47,020 bases of DNA from positions 1-47,020 of the forward strand of contig JAGRGQ010000029.1 in assembly GCA_020445405.1 (NCBI GenBank), in the 5' to 3' direction. This document shows positions 27,165 through 36,530 of the stretch, piece after piece (the stretch's first letter is position 1; every line of letters begins with the position of its first letter). The DNA comes from Gammaproteobacteria bacterium (GTDB taxonomy: Bacteria; Pseudomonadota; Gammaproteobacteria; Chromatiales; Chromatiaceae). The position numbers and the translations under genes are program-made. The notes beneath the pieces are model-generated. The model saw nothing but the letters and a program-made list of their open reading frames with translations. It did no database searches and had not been told where the DNA came from.

Positions 27165-27851
27165 TTACCGGTATCTGGTCGGATCGGCCATGCCCGCCTC
27201 TCTGAAGCCCTGGGCACGCAGGCGGCAGGAGTCGCATCGGCCGCAGGCGGCACCGGTCTCATCGGCGTTGTAGCAGGAGGTGGTCAACGCGTAATCCACA
27301 CCAAGTTCGACGCCACGGCGGATAATCTCAGCCTTGGTCAGCTCGATAAGCGGCGCGTGGATGCGAAAGCCCGCCCCTTCGACGCCGGCCTTGGTCGCCA
27401 GATTGGCCAGCGCTTCGAAAGCGGAAATGAATCCGGGACGGCAGTCGGGATAGCCGGAATAGTCCACCGCATTCACACCGATAAAGATATCCCGCGCACC
27501 GAGCACTTCGGCCCAGCCCAGTGCCAAAGACAGGAATATCGTATTGCGCGCGGGCACATAGGTGACCGGTATGCCCTCTCCGCCCGCCTCAGGCACCTGG
27601 ATACTGAGGTCTGTCAGTGCCGACCCGCCAAATGCATCCAGCGCGATTGGCACTATCTGGTGTCTTTCCACCCCCAGAGAGCGTGCTACCCTGCCCGCGG
27701 CGGCCAGCTCCGAGTGGTGGCGCTGCGCATAGTCCATGCTCAGCGCGTAGCAGGCGAAACCCTGTTCCCGGGCAATGGCAAGGACAGTGGCAGAATCGAG
27801 CCCCCCGGAGAGCAGCACAACGGCCCGATTGGAGTTTGTTGAATGCGTCAT
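27165..27851 (-). CDS. queC: 7-cyano-7-deazaguanine (preQ0) synthase QueC
   Basis: 228 residues. Converts 7-carboxy-7-deazaguanine, ammonia and ATP to preQ0 in queuosine synthesis, in the cytoplasm. The PP-loop SGGLDS is at 15-20; the zinc site is C193, C203, C206 and C209 ([19 protein letters not shown]). The family phrase [16 protein letters not shown] is intact. AGGGATTGAA before the ATG is a good ribosome site. QueE lies upstream on the same strand but is separated by about 580 bp of repeat-rich DNA, so queC may have its own promoter. queD and the later que genes are not here. Confidence 0.97.
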   Translation of the reverse strand: MTHSTNSNRAVVLLSGGLDSATVLAIAREQGFACYALSMDYAQRHHSELAAAGRVARSLGVERHQIVPIALDAFGGSALTDLSIQVPEAGGEGIPVTYVPARNTIFLSLALGWAEVLGARDIFIGVNAVDYSGYPDCRPGFISAFEALANLATKAGVEGAGFRIHAPLIELTKAEIIRRGVELGVDYALTTSCYNADETGAACGRCDSCRLRAQGFREAGMADPTRYR

Positions 27852-28431
27852 TTCAATCCCTGATTTAAAACCAAAACCACTCTCTCGCCAAGGCGCCGGG
27901 CACGCAGGGAGTGAATGCGCCAGCGACTAAAGCCAGTGGCTTCTAGTTACAGCCAGACCATCACAGAGTCGGCTGAAAGCCGACCCTCCCCTCTCCCATG
28001 AGGAGGGTGTCGTAAAAGCCTCCTCTCCCCGTGAGCGAGAGGGCCAGGGTGAGAGTATCAAGAGATAAGCTTTTGATTTCAATCACCCTCATCCTGGCCT
28101 TCTCCCTCGAAGGGAGAAGGGATATAACCTTTGCGACACCCGCATCAGTGGGAGAGGGTCAGGGTGAGGACTGAATCACTCCACCGCTGCCTCCCCTCAC
28201 CCCAACCCTCTTCCCCGAGGGGAGAGGGAGTTCTCTCTTCCGGTTTAAGCCGGGGGGTTTACAGGTCCCGGTTTTGAGACCTTCAAAGACAAGCGCGTGT
28301 AATTACCCAATTACCCGATTACCCGATTACAAATCCGGAACCTTGAGTCCAGACTATTTACTCACCTGCGGTCGTTGCGCGGCTCTGCGAGAGATATTAC
28401 CGGATAGTTTCGCACCCCTGGGCAGTAGAAC
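27852..28431. other. repeat-rich stretch between queE and queC
   Basis: About 580 bp without a gene. It holds an imperfect palindrome of the ACTA(G)AAGCC/GGCTTCTAGT type near 27930-27952, a GTCGGC/GCCGAC hairpin near 27968-27984, the cluster of dispersed hairpin repeats at 27984-28236 (listed separately), and short tandem 8-9-bp ATTACCCG units near 28298-28330. Confidence 0.7.
27984..28236. repeat. cluster of three or more dispersed CTCTCCC/GGGAGAGGG hairpin repeats
   Basis: Copy 2 (about 27987-28050) contains 28001-28019, the exact inverse of the repeat at 6502-6520. Copy 3 (about 28081-28170) carries the same core, GGGTGTCG(T/C)AAA, on the minus strand at 28128-28141. Copy 4 has stem CCCTCTTCCCC/GGGGAGAGGG at 28206-28228. 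Each copy combines a CTCCC-type hairpin with the GTGTCG core, so this is a family of intergenic repeats. Confidence 0.75.
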
Positions 28432-29082
28432 CTATCTCCCGCCAACGTCGCCCCATAGATATTTATGCAGTTGTATCTGAAAGCGGACGTTCAGGTGGTC
28501 GCGTAAAATCCACTCCGCCAATTGAGTGGGATCCTGCGTACCATTGACCGGTGAAAACAGAATTTCGCAGCGTGATTCCAGATCGAGATCCCGAAGAAGC
28601 TGTCTGGACCATTGGTAATCCGCTTCGTTACAGATGACGAACTTCACCTGGTCGTGCGGATTCAACTGCTCGATATTCTGATAAAGGTTTTTCTCCACCT
28701 CACCGGAAGCCGGCGTCTTGATATCCATCACCCGTACCACCCGGGAATCGACTCCGGAGATATCCAGCGCACCGCTGGTTTCCAGCGAGACCCGATAACC
28801 GCCGTCGCACAGCAGTGTCAACAGTTCCGGACAGGCCTGCTGGGCGAGGGGTTCACCGCCGGTGACGGTAACGTAACGGGCTTTGAATCCGTCCACCGTG
28901 GTGTTGATTTGCTGCAACGACATCCACTCGCCGCCCTTGAACGCGTAACTGGTGTCGCAGTAGCCGCAACGCAGGGGACAGCCGGTGAGACGGATAAACA
29001 CCGTGGGCACTCCCACGGTGTTGGACTCGCCCTGCAGCGAGTGAAAAATTTCTGTGATACGCAGTCGGGATGAACTGTTCAA
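28432..29082 (-). CDS. queE: 7-carboxy-7-deazaguanine synthase QueE
   Basis: 216 residues; radical SAM enzyme that turns 6-carboxytetrahydropterin into 7-carboxy-7-deazaguanine. The cluster motif is C35-P-L-R-C39-G-Y-C42, the CX3CX2C radical SAM type. Other family stretches are ITEIFHSLQGES, YVTVTGGEP and VMDIKTPASGE. The start is a TTG at 29082: an in-frame TGA lies 12 bases upstream and the first family residues (LRITEIF) follow seven codons later, leaving no ATG. No good Shine-Dalgarno precedes it, so expression may be modest. It follows cpoB by 67 bp on the same strand. Confidence 0.96.
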   Translation of the reverse strand: MNSSSRLRITEIFHSLQGESNTVGVPTVFIRLTGCPLRCGYCDTSYAFKGGEWMSLQQINTTVDGFKARYVTVTGGEPLAQQACPELLTLLCDGGYRVSLETSGALDISGVDSRVVRVMDIKTPASGEVEKNLYQNIEQLNPHDQVKFVICNEADYQWSRQLLRDLDLESRCEILFSPVNGTQDPTQLAEWILRDHLNVRFQIQLHKYLWGDVGGR

Positions 29083-29149
29083 AGCGATCGATCATCGCAC
29101 TGAATTAACTTGAAATTAACATAAAGTATACTTTTCTACCCATTGTTAT

Positions 29150-29953
29150 CTATAGTTTTTTCTTCCTCATAAACTCCTCCGCCAAGCGTGCCGCGGAGGA
29201 TCCCGGGAAACGCTCTATCAGTGTTTCGAGCGTCGTCCTCGACTTGGACAGCTCCTTCTTCTCGAATTGAATATATCCGATTTTCAGCAGCGCGCCGGAT
29301 ACCTTCTGGCTGGTTGGAAAAGTATCGAGCAGTTTATTGAACTCCACCAGCGCATTGTCGAAATCCCGGGTAACGTAACTGGTTTCACCGAGCCAGTATT
29401 GGGCGTTGTCCGAGTAGACGCCGGCGGGATAAGCCTTGAGGAAACTCTGGAACGACTTCGCCGCCTCATCGTAACGGCGCTGGGTAAGCAGTTCGAATGC
29501 CTTCTGGTATGCACCCTCCTCCCTGGCCGACGCGCTGGTTGCGACCACTACGGGCTTAGAGCCGGATTCTTCGGCGGCACCGCCCATAGCCGGCCCCTGC
29601 CGGCCGGAACCGGTATCGACGGGCGTCTCCACCTGCATACCGCTTTCCGGGCTGCCTGAGCCTGCATCAGGCGCACCCGGGGACTGGCTCAATCGCTGAT
29701 CCAGGTCCAGATAAAGGTCGCGCTGCTGTTTTTTTATCGCGCCCAGTGCATTGCCCTGCAACTCGACGTCACCGCGCAGCTGCCGCACCTCGTTCTGCAG
29801 CGCATCGAGTCGCAGCACCAGTCCCGACAATATGCTGACCTGCCGCTCCAGTACCTCTATCCTCTGTTCCAGCACTGTGGCGGAGTCTGCCGTCCAGGCA
29901 GGTGCGCTCAGACTCATGATCATGCAACAGACAGCAATTTTCCGGGTCAGCAT
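29150..29953 (-). CDS. cpoB: Tol-Pal coordination protein CpoB (YbgF)
   Basis: 267 residues. Signal peptide about 1-22 (MLTRKIAVCCMIMSLSAPAWTA), then a coiled-coil trimerisation segment (about 25-75, LEQRIEVLERQVSILSGLVLRL), a low-complexity linker (95-145) and three TPR repeats (about 148-267, for example AYQKAFELLTQRRYDEAAKSF). CpoB links outer-membrane constriction by Tol-Pal with peptidoglycan synthesis at division. I chose the ATG at 29953 (GGAAG upstream), 13 bp after the pal stop; a longer frame overlaps pal and lacks the signal peptide. Same transcript as tolQRAB-pal. Confidence 0.94.
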   Translation of the reverse strand: MLTRKIAVCCMIMSLSAPAWTADSATVLEQRIEVLERQVSILSGLVLRLDALQNEVRQLRGDVELQGNALGAIKKQQRDLYLDLDQRLSQSPGAPDAGSGSPESGMQVETPVDTGSGRQGPAMGGAAEESGSKPVVVATSASAREEGAYQKAFELLTQRRYDEAAKSFQSFLKAYPAGVYSDNAQYWLGETSYVTRDFDNALVEFNKLLDTFPTSQKVSGALLKIGYIQFEKKELSKSRTTLETLIERFPGSSAARLAEEFMRKKKL

Positions 29954-29966
29954 TATCGTCTTCCAC

Positions 29967-30491
29967 TCAGTAAAGCAGCTCCGCCCGCCGGTTCTGGGAC
30001 CAGGCAGCCTCATCCGCGCCAACCATCAGCGGCCGTTCCTCGCCGTAGCTGACCGTATGGATCTGATTGTCCGCGGCTCCCTGAGCCAGCATCAGACTGC
30101 GCACCGCGTTGGCGCGGCGTTCTCCCAACGCGATATTGTACTCCCTGGATCCGCGCTCATCAGCGTGCCCTTCCACGGTTATGGTCACCGTCGGATTGTT
30201 CGCCAGATATTTGCCGTGGGCTATCACCACATCGCGCAGGTCTTCGCGTATCTGACTCTCGTCATAGTCGAAAAAGATGGTGCGGACAGAGAGTGGGCTG
30301 CCTGGATTATCCAGTGGATTGCCGCGCCATTCGCCGGCGGCATCCGCCGCGGAGGTCGCAGATCCACCCGCCTCGCTCACCGCAGCGCCATCGCCCGAGC
30401 CCCCGTCGGCTTTTCCGCCGAAGGTCGAGCAGCCGGCCAATGTCAGCGACAAAACAGCGGCCGCTGCGATTTTTAAACCACAAACTTTCAT
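29967..30491 (-). CDS. pal: peptidoglycan-associated lipoprotein Pal
   Basis: 174 residues. Lipobox LAGC with acylated C21 anchors it in the outer membrane. A disordered alanine/glycine-rich linker (22-60) leads to an OmpA-like peptidoglycan-binding domain (about 65-174) with [23 protein letters not shown]. With TolB it holds the outer membrane to the wall and to the Tol motor. SD AGGAGATATCC; the start overlaps the tolB stop by ATGA. Confidence 0.97.
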   Translation of the reverse strand: MKVCGLKIAAAAVLSLTLAGCSTFGGKADGGSGDGAAVSEAGGSATSAADAAGEWRGNPLDNPGSPLSVRTIFFDYDESQIREDLRDVVIAHGKYLANNPTVTITVEGHADERGSREYNIALGERRANAVRSLMLAQGAADNQIHTVSYGEERPLMVGADEAAWSQNRRAELLY

Positions 30492-31801
30492 GGATATCTC
30501 CTGTCGAAATCGGTATAGGGTGACCAGGCCGGTTCGCGCACGTCGCCACCGCCCTGAAGTGCCAGACGCTGACGGACTTTACCGTCTGTGGAGACCGCTG
30601 CGAGTTCGTGCCTGCCCCCGGTCTTCGTGGCGTAAATTATCATGTTGCCGTTCGGTGCGAAACTGGGGGATTCATCCAGAACACCTGCGCTCAGGACCTG
30701 CAGGCGACGGCTTCCCAGCTGCAGGATACCGATCCTGAAATCCGACCCCCGTTGTGTCACCAGTGTCAGCGATTTCCCGTCGGGGGAGTAGGAGGCCCGG
30801 GAGTTGTAACTGCCCTCGAAGGTGAGTCGTTCCGCGCCGCCGCCGCCGACCGGGACCCGGTAGATCTGCGGTTTGCCGCCGCGGTCCGAAGTAAACACGA
30901 TATGGCGCCCATCCGGCGACCAGGATGGCTCGGTATCGATGGCGTAATGTTCGGTAAGACGACGCAGTCCCTTGCTGGCCAGATTCAGCACGTAGATCTC
31001 AGGGTTGCCGTCCTTGGAGAGTGTCAGTGCCAGCTGCCGTCCATCAGGCGACCAGGCGGGGGCACCGTTGATGCCCTTGTAGGCGGCCACCTGCTGGCGC
31101 GTGCCGGTAAATACCTGCTGCACATAAATTGCCGGCTTACCGCGAACAAAGGAGACATAAGCCAGCCGGAGCCCATCCGGCGACCAGGCCGGGGACATGA
31201 TCGGATCGGGAGAGCTGAGAATCGTCTGCGGATTGTAGCCGTCCGCATCGGCCACCCGGAGTGCGACCCGGTTTTTACCATCGCTGCCGGGGACGGATTC
31301 AACATAGGCAATCCGGGTCGAGAATGCGCCCTTCTCCCCGGTCAGCGTTTCGTAGATTATGTCGGAGATCCGGTGAGCCGTAGTGCGCAGGTTTCCCTCG
31401 GTGGTCGGAATACTGTAGCCGGTCAGCATGGCGCCCTTGAACACGTCGAACAACTGAAATCTGACCAGATATCCATCGGCACCATTGGGCTGTATCCGAC
31501 CCACAACAAGATTCTCCATACCCAGCACTTTCCAGTCCCGGTACTCCACCTCGGAATCGCTGTGGGGCCGCGCCAGCATATCGTTTGCGGGCAGTGTCCG
31601 GAAGCGACCGCTGCGGCTCAGGTCACTGTCGACTATCGCCGCAATATCCTGTCCGGGTTGCGCACCCGTTCCTTCCCAGCCGAACGGGACAACGGCTATC
31701 GGCAGTGCCCCTTCAACTCCCTCGGTAATCTCAATAGTTAGCGCTGCTGTCGCCTGAAAGTGCCAGAGAAGGGTAACGAAAAAAACTAGAATCTTAATCA
31801 T
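30488..31801 (-). CDS. tolB: Tol-Pal system periplasmic protein TolB
   Basis: 437 residues: signal peptide (about 1-20, ending ATA-ALT), an N-terminal alpha/beta domain (to about 165) and a C-terminal six-blade beta-propeller whose repeats read [44 protein letters not shown] and so on. TolB bridges Pal and TolA in the periplasm. It begins 9 bp after the tolA stop without a strong Shine-Dalgarno, so translation is probably coupled. Confidence 0.97.
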   Translation of the reverse strand: MIKILVFFVTLLWHFQATAALTIEITEGVEGALPIAVVPFGWEGTGAQPGQDIAAIVDSDLSRSGRFRTLPANDMLARPHSDSEVEYRDWKVLGMENLVVGRIQPNGADGYLVRFQLFDVFKGAMLTGYSIPTTEGNLRTTAHRISDIIYETLTGEKGAFSTRIAYVESVPGSDGKNRVALRVADADGYNPQTILSSPDPIMSPAWSPDGLRLAYVSFVRGKPAIYVQQVFTGTRQQVAAYKGINGAPAWSPDGRQLALTLSKDGNPEIYVLNLASKGLRRLTEHYAIDTEPSWSPDGRHIVFTSDRGGKPQIYRVPVGGGGAERLTFEGSYNSRASYSPDGKSLTLVTQRGSDFRIGILQLGSRRLQVLSAGVLDESPSFAPNGNMIIYATKTGGRHELAAVSTDGKVRQRLALQGGGDVREPAWSPYTDFDRRYP

Positions 31802-31810
31802 ATAATTACG

Positions 31811-32818
31811 CTATCTATTTGGATCAAAAACAAAAATAATGTCTCTAAACTGCTCAAAAAGATCATCCTCCGGTACCGGCAGCGGGTCGGCCTTGTAGAC
31901 GGCCGCCTCCGCAGAACGATCGAACGTCCCGCTGCCGCTACTCTCAATGACACTCACCGCCAGCACGCTGCCGCCCTTCGCCAGGCGCACCCTGAGTTTG
32001 CATTTCAGACCATCGCCGGTGCCATCGAGCCTGACCCAGTTGGCAATCACCTTCTGCTGGATCTGCAGCATGAACCTGTCCCTGACTCTGGCATTGTGCT
32101 CGGCCTGCATGGCCGACTCCAACTCCGCCTCACGCGCCTTACGCGCCGCTTCGGCTTTGCGCCTGGCCTCCTCTTCCGCCTTGCGGGCTGCCTCCTCTTT
32201 ACGCTTCTTCTCCTGCTCCGCCTTGCGGGCTGCCTCCTCTTTGCGCTTCTTCTCCTCTTCCGCCCTGCGCCTTTTCTCTTCCTCCGCTGCGCGCTTTTTC
32301 TGCTCCGCCGCAAGTGCACTCTTTTCGGCCTCGCGCTTTTTCTGCTCCGCCAGTGCTGTGGCTTCCAGCTTTTTGCGCTGCTCTTCCTCTTCCAGACGTT
32401 TCGCCCTGGCGTCCGCCAGGCGCTGCTCCTCGAGTTTGCGTTGCTGCTCGATCTGCCGCTGTTTTTCGGCGTCGGCCGCGCGGTTTTTCTCCTCTATCCT
32501 GCGCTGCTGCTGCAGCTCTTCCAGACGTTTTCGTTCATCCTGCTGCTGGTTTTTAATCTTCTCCAGCTGTTGCTCCTGCTGTTCACGCGCGGCTGCCTCG
32601 GCCGCCATTCGCTGGGTCTCGGCCTGCTGCATTTTCTCCAGTTCGGCGGTTACCAGCGCCTGGTCCACCATATGTGCCTGCACCACCTCCACGCCGGACT
32701 CTACCGGTTTCGGTGTCTCCAGCCAGTCCACACCGACGATCAGGAACACTATGATCGCGAGATGCATCAACAGCGCCTTGGCAGCCGCTTTCGGGTTGTC
32801 CCGTATAATCTGAAACAT
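31811..32818 (-). CDS. tolA: cell envelope integrity protein TolA
   Basis: 335 residues: N-terminal membrane helix (about 15-32), a long Lys/Glu/Ala/Arg-rich helical domain (about 60-240) spanning the periplasm, and the C-terminal domain (about 245-335) that contacts TolB and Pal (RDRFMLQIQQKVIANWVR). The helical domain contains an exact-phase 14-residue repeat (RKEEAARKAEQEKK then RKEEAARKAEEEAR) encoded by a 42-bp tandem unit. Start overlaps the tolR stop by one base. Confidence 0.96.
   Translation of the reverse strand: MFQIIRDNPKAAAKALLMHLAIIVFLIVGVDWLETPKPVESGVEVVQAHMVDQALVTAELEKMQQAETQRMAAEAAAREQQEQQLEKIKNQQQDERKRLEELQQQRRIEEKNRAADAEKQRQIEQQRKLEEQRLADARAKRLEEEEQRKKLEATALAEQKKREAEKSALAAEQKKRAAEEEKRRRAEEEKKRKEEAARKAEQEKKRKEEAARKAEEEARRKAEAARKAREAELESAMQAEHNARVRDRFMLQIQQKVIANWVRLDGTGDGLKCKLRVRLAKGGSVLAVSVIESSGSGTFDRSAEAAVYKADPLPVPEDDLFEQFRDIIFVFDPNR
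32179..32262. repeat. 42-bp in-frame tandem repeat within tolA
   Basis: Two adjacent 42-bp units (32179-32220 and 32221-32262), nearly identical, encode two 14-residue repeats of the TolA helical domain. Being a multiple of three, the array can gain or lose units without breaking the frame. Confidence 0.75.
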
Positions 32819-33246
32819 CAGCGTTCCGGCGTCTCGGTGATCAACCCGACATTGGCAACACCAGCAGCCTGGATCAGCACCATCGCCTGCACGACCCGGC
32901 CATAGTTGACGCTACGGTCGCCGCGCACCAGAATCGGGGTTCTGGGCTTGTATTTGATCACTGCAGCCACCCGTGCCATCAGCGTCTCCCCGTCCAGCGC
33001 TTCATTCTTACCCTCGCCGATATCGATAAAAAACTCCCCATCCCGGTTGACCGACACCACGACCGGGTCATCGGCCTCCGCAGGCAGCGGGGCCGAGTCC
33101 GCCTGCGGCAGTTCCACGTTGACGCCCTGCGTCAGCAAAGGTGCGGTAATCATAAAAATAATCAACAGCACCAGCATGACGTCGATGTAGGGCACGACGT
33201 TGATCTCCGACATGGGACGACGGCGCTGACGGCGCTGACGGCTCAC
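32818..33246 (-). CDS. tolR: Tol-Pal system protein TolR
   Basis: 142 residues, ExbD/TolR family. A basic N-terminus precedes the single membrane helix (about 22-42) that contains the proton-coupling aspartate D22 in PYIDVMLVLL; the rest is periplasmic. The start is GTG at 33246 with GGAG about eight bases upstream; an ATG 11 codons later has no ribosome site and would remove the conserved basic segment. It lies 18 bp after tolQ. Confidence 0.96.
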   Translation of the reverse strand: MSRQRRQRRRPMSEINVVPYIDVMLVLLIIFMITAPLLTQGVNVELPQADSAPLPAEADDPVVVSVNRDGEFFIDIGEGKNEALDGETLMARVAAVIKYKPRTPILVRGDRSVNYGRVVQAMVLIQAAGVANVGLITETPER

Positions 33247-33264
33247 CCTGCGCTCCGTAGACGA

Positions 33265-33939
33265 TCAGACATGGGCCTGGCGCTGCAGAATGGTGGTGAA
33301 CTCATCGAGAAAATCCTCGTAATTGCCGTAGAGCCGTTCGACATCGTTTGAGTAGCGGTTATACGCCACCACCGCGGGAATGGCGGCAAACAGCCCCATC
33401 GCGGTTGCGATAAGCGCCTCGGCGATACCCGGCGCCACCAAAGAGAGCGTCGCCTGCTTGACGCTGCCCAGCGCCACAAACGAGTTCATGATTCCCCAGA
33501 CCGTTCCGAACAGGCCCACATACGGGCTGGTTGACCCCACCGTGGCGAGAAAGGAGAGATGGGTCTCCAGCCGGTCCATCTCACGACTCATCGCCACCTG
33601 CATACTGCGCCGGGCTCCTTCGACAACGGCCATCGGGTCGATATCCCGGTTCTTGTTGAGACGCGCGAACTCTTGGAAACCCGCGTGAAAAATACTTGCC
33701 ATACCGTCCTTTCGGGCACGCTCCCCCTCCACTTCGTGGAAAAGTTCACCCAGATCGCCGCCGGACCAGAAGCGGTGTTCAAACTGCGCCGCCGCCCGGC
33801 GCGCGCTTCTCAACACCTTGGCACGATCGAAAATCATGGTCCAGGAGACAATGGAAGCCAGCATCAGGGCCGCCATGACAAGTTGAACCAGGGGACTCGC
33901 GCTGGCAACCAGCGAGACAAACGACAGATCAGTCGACAT
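33265..33939 (-). CDS. tolQ: Tol-Pal system protein TolQ
   Basis: 224 residues, ExbB/TolQ/MotA family with three membrane helices (about 15-38, 130-152 and 165-190). TVGSTSPYVGLFGTVWGIMNSF and the TM3 stretch APGIAEALIATAMGLFAAIPAVVAYN are diagnostic. With TolR it forms the proton-driven motor of the Tol-Pal system. The start overlaps ybgC by 11 bp. Confidence 0.97.
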   Translation of the reverse strand: MSTDLSFVSLVASASPLVQLVMAALMLASIVSWTMIFDRAKVLRSARRAAAQFEHRFWSGGDLGELFHEVEGERARKDGMASIFHAGFQEFARLNKNRDIDPMAVVEGARRSMQVAMSREMDRLETHLSFLATVGSTSPYVGLFGTVWGIMNSFVALGSVKQATLSLVAPGIAEALIATAMGLFAAIPAVVAYNRYSNDVERLYGNYEDFLDEFTTILQRQAHV

Positions 33940-34348
33940 CGGAAATTCTCAATAGGATGTTTTGTGGAATGGGCGTGGGCCGAAAGCTCTCCAGGTCGAC
34001 ACAGACAACCTGTACATCGCCATGGACGAGCAGAAGTTCGTCCGCCACTCTGATTATCCGCTGATGAAAGGTCAAACTCGCTTTTTGCAGCTGCCCGATT
34101 TGCGATTTCACCAGCAGCGCGTCATTGAAGCGGGCGGGACGCCTGAAGTCAATCGATACCCGGCGCACCGCGAACACTATCCCCTCCTCACGCAACAGTC
34201 CGTCCTGCTCAAACCCCAGGCTGCGCAGCCATTCGGTACGCGCCCGCTCCATGAATTTCAGGTAGTTGGCATAGTAGACTACGCCACCCGAATCCGTATC
34301 CTCGTAGTAGACTCTGACCGGCCAGAAAAATTCCGCATCGTTTATCAC
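33929..34348 (-). CDS. ybgC: acyl-CoA thioesterase YbgC
   Basis: 139 residues, hotdog-fold thioesterase. [30 protein letters not shown] carries the catalytic aspartate in the 'D-T-D-x-x-G-x-V' motif. YbgC hydrolyses short or long acyl-CoA/acyl-ACP and sits in the tol-pal operon in most gammaproteobacteria. The start is GTG at 34348; GTGA overlaps the ruvB stop, so translation is coupled. Confidence 0.95.
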   Translation of the reverse strand: MINDAEFFWPVRVYYEDTDSGGVVYYANYLKFMERARTEWLRSLGFEQDGLLREEGIVFAVRRVSIDFRRPARFNDALLVKSQIGQLQKASLTFHQRIIRVADELLLVHGDVQVVCVDLESFRPTPIPQNILLRISDVD

Positions 34349-35391
34349 GATTCAAACAGATCTTGAGCACCCGGGATATCTGCAATATCAGGCTTCGGGG
34401 TCATGCCGAAATGGAGGTAGGCGGAACGGGTTGCAACCCGCCCCCGGGGTGTGCGCATCAGGAAGCCCTGCTGGATCAGAAACGGTTCGAGCACGTCCTC
34501 GATGGTTCCGCGCTCCTCGCCGATCGCGGCTGCCAGGCTGTCCACCCCCACAGGACCGCCGTCGAATTTCTCTATTACCGCCAAAAGCAGCTTTCTGTCC
34601 ATGATATCGAAACCGCTGTTGTCCACTTTCAGCATACCCAGCGCCCTGTCCGCCACCTCCGGTGTCACCCGGCCATCGGCCCGCACCTGAGCATAGTCGC
34701 GTACCCGGCGCAACAGCCGGTTGGCGATGCGCGGTGTACCGCGTGAGCGCCGTGCGATCTCCCTGGCGCCCGATTCTTCTGCGGCAATATTCAGGATATC
34801 GGCGGAACGCCGGACGATCCGGGTCAGATCCGCTGTATCGTAAAATTCCAGCCGCTGCACTATACCGAAGCGATCACGCAGCGGAGAGGTAAGCAGTCCG
34901 GCGCGGGTGGTGGCGCCGACCAGGGTAAATGGGGGAAGATCGAGTCTGATGGAGCGCGCAGCGGGTCCCTCGCCGATCAGAATATCGAGCTGATAATCCT
35001 CCATCGCGGGGTAGAGCACCTCCTCCACGACCGGACTCAGGCGGTGTATCTCATCCACGAACAGCACGTCGTAGGGCTCGAGATTGGTAAGGATCGCCGC
35101 CAGATCCCCCTGCTTTTCCAGCACCGGTCCGGAGGTCTGGCGCAGATTGACTCCCATTTCATTGGCAATGATGTGCGCCAGTGTCGTCTTGCCGAGTCCG
35201 GGTGGACCGAATATCAGTACGTGGTCCAGCGCTTCGTTGCGGCCGCGCGCGGCATCGATGAATATCTCCATCTGCTCGCGCACCACCGGCTGCCCGGCGT
35301 AATCCTGCAACCGCTTCGGCCGGATCGCCCGATCCATTGCGGCGTCTTCGGAGGCCGCCTGCGGGCTGATGATGCGGCGGTTGTCTGTCAT
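34345..35391 (-). CDS. ruvB: Holliday junction branch migration helicase RuvB
   Basis: 348 residues, AAA+ ATPase. Walker [10 protein letters not shown] at 62-70, Walker B/DEIH at 113-116, sensor [18 protein letters not shown], and a C-terminal winged helix ([17 protein letters not shown]). It drives branch migration with RuvA. The start overlaps the ruvA stop by ATGA. Confidence 0.98.
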   Translation of the reverse strand: MTDNRRIISPQAASEDAAMDRAIRPKRLQDYAGQPVVREQMEIFIDAARGRNEALDHVLIFGPPGLGKTTLAHIIANEMGVNLRQTSGPVLEKQGDLAAILTNLEPYDVLFVDEIHRLSPVVEEVLYPAMEDYQLDILIGEGPAARSIRLDLPPFTLVGATTRAGLLTSPLRDRFGIVQRLEFYDTADLTRIVRRSADILNIAAEESGAREIARRSRGTPRIANRLLRRVRDYAQVRADGRVTPEVADRALGMLKVDNSGFDIMDRKLLLAVIEKFDGGPVGVDSLAAAIGEERGTIEDVLEPFLIQQGFLMRTPRGRVATRSAYLHFGMTPKPDIADIPGAQDLFES

Positions 35392-36002
35392 GAGGAATAG
35401 GATGCCACCGCTTTGAGCGCGGCGCGGATGATCTCTTCGCTGGCCAGTCCCTCGCTCGCCACCGCGCCTACCATGCGGTTTGCCTCAAGCGGCTTGTACC
35501 CCAGCGCCACCAGTGCGCCGACCGCATCCGAGACCGGTGTCGCGCCAGCATTGGCGGCAACGGTTCCACCCCTGGCAGGGACGCCGGCGACGCTTTCCAG
35601 CCTGTCGAGTCGATCGCGCATCTCTATCACCAATCGTTCCGCTGTCTTCTTTCCGATGCCGGGCAGACGCATCAGCGCAGCGGTGTCGTCGCGCTGGACG
35701 CAGCGGGCAAACTCCTCCGCGCTCATGCCGGAAAGGATGGCAAGGGCCATCTTCGCGCCGACGCCGCTGATCCGCAGCAGCGTGCGGAAAAGTGTGCGCT
35801 CAGAATCGTTGAAAAATCCGTAGAGCACATGGGCATCTTCGCGTACGGCAAGATGGGTGAACAGGATTACCTGCTCCCCCGGCGCCGGCAGATTGTAAAA
35901 GGTGGACATGGGCGACTCGAGTTCATAGCCAACGCCGTTAACCTCCACCATCAGATACGGTGGTTGCTTGTAGACGATCTCTCCGCGCAACCTGCCAATC
36001 AT
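35388..36002 (-). CDS. ruvA: Holliday junction branch migration protein RuvA
   Basis: 204 residues: OB-fold N-terminal domain ([29 protein letters not shown]), helix-hairpin-helix motifs ([41 protein letters not shown]) and the C-terminal RuvB-binding domain ([16 protein letters not shown]). It binds the four-way junction and loads RuvB. Start overlaps the ruvC stop by ATGA. Confidence 0.98.
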   Translation of the reverse strand: MIGRLRGEIVYKQPPYLMVEVNGVGYELESPMSTFYNLPAPGEQVILFTHLAVREDAHVLYGFFNDSERTLFRTLLRISGVGAKMALAILSGMSAEEFARCVQRDDTAALMRLPGIGKKTAERLVIEMRDRLDRLESVAGVPARGGTVAANAGATPVSDAVGALVALGYKPLEANRMVGAVASEGLASEEIIRAALKAVASYSS

Positions 36003-36508
36003 GACCGCCGGCCCGCCGTGACGCTGCCGGCGCTGAATCTCATGCTGCTGCTGTGCGCATGGCTGATGGCCACAGCCAGTGCATCGGCTCGATCCGAAGC
36101 CAGCTCCTCCTGCAGACCGAGTATGCGTCGCACCATGTGCTGAACCTGTTCCTTGTCCGCGCTGCCGATCCCCACAACCGACTGTTTGATCATGCGCGGA
36201 GTATACTCGGAGACCGTCAGACCGGCCACGACCGCGGCACAGATCGCGGCACCCCTGGCCTGACCCAGTTTCAGTGCGGAGGAGGGGTTTCTGGCTACGA
36301 AAACCTGCTCGATGGCCAGCTCTTCGGGCGCGTACTCGGCTACCAGACCGGCGACCCGGCGGTAAATCTCCCCCAGGCGCACGGGAAATTCTTCCCCGCC
36401 CAGACGGATGCTGCCGCTGGCTATGTGCCGGCTGCGGATGCCATCGCTGACGATAATGCCGTAGCCAGTTACCCGGGAACCTGGATCTATGCCAAGAATG
36501 CGGCGCAT
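35999..36508 (-). CDS. ruvC: Holliday junction resolvase RuvC
   Basis: 169 residues, RNase H-like endonuclease that cuts Holliday junctions. The four acidic catalytic residues are visible as D8 (ILGIDPGS), E67 (LAIEQVF), and D139 and D142 (ASDRADALAVAI). SD AGGAGTTTAA before the ATG. It follows yebC by 22 bp. Confidence 0.98.
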   Translation of the reverse strand: MRRILGIDPGSRVTGYGIIVSDGIRSRHIASGSIRLGGEEFPVRLGEIYRRVAGLVAEYAPEELAIEQVFVARNPSSALKLGQARGAAICAAVVAGLTVSEYTPRMIKQSVVGIGSADKEQVQHMVRRILGLQEELASDRADALAVAISHAHSSSMRFSAGSVTAGRRS

Positions 36509-36530
36509 TTAAACTCCTGAAGCGCGTACG

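Noticed and set aside
27852-28000. preQ1 riboswitch ahead of queC
   Set aside because: Neither the C-rich loop nor the A-rich tail of the preQ1 classes was seen; the leader is made of repeats.
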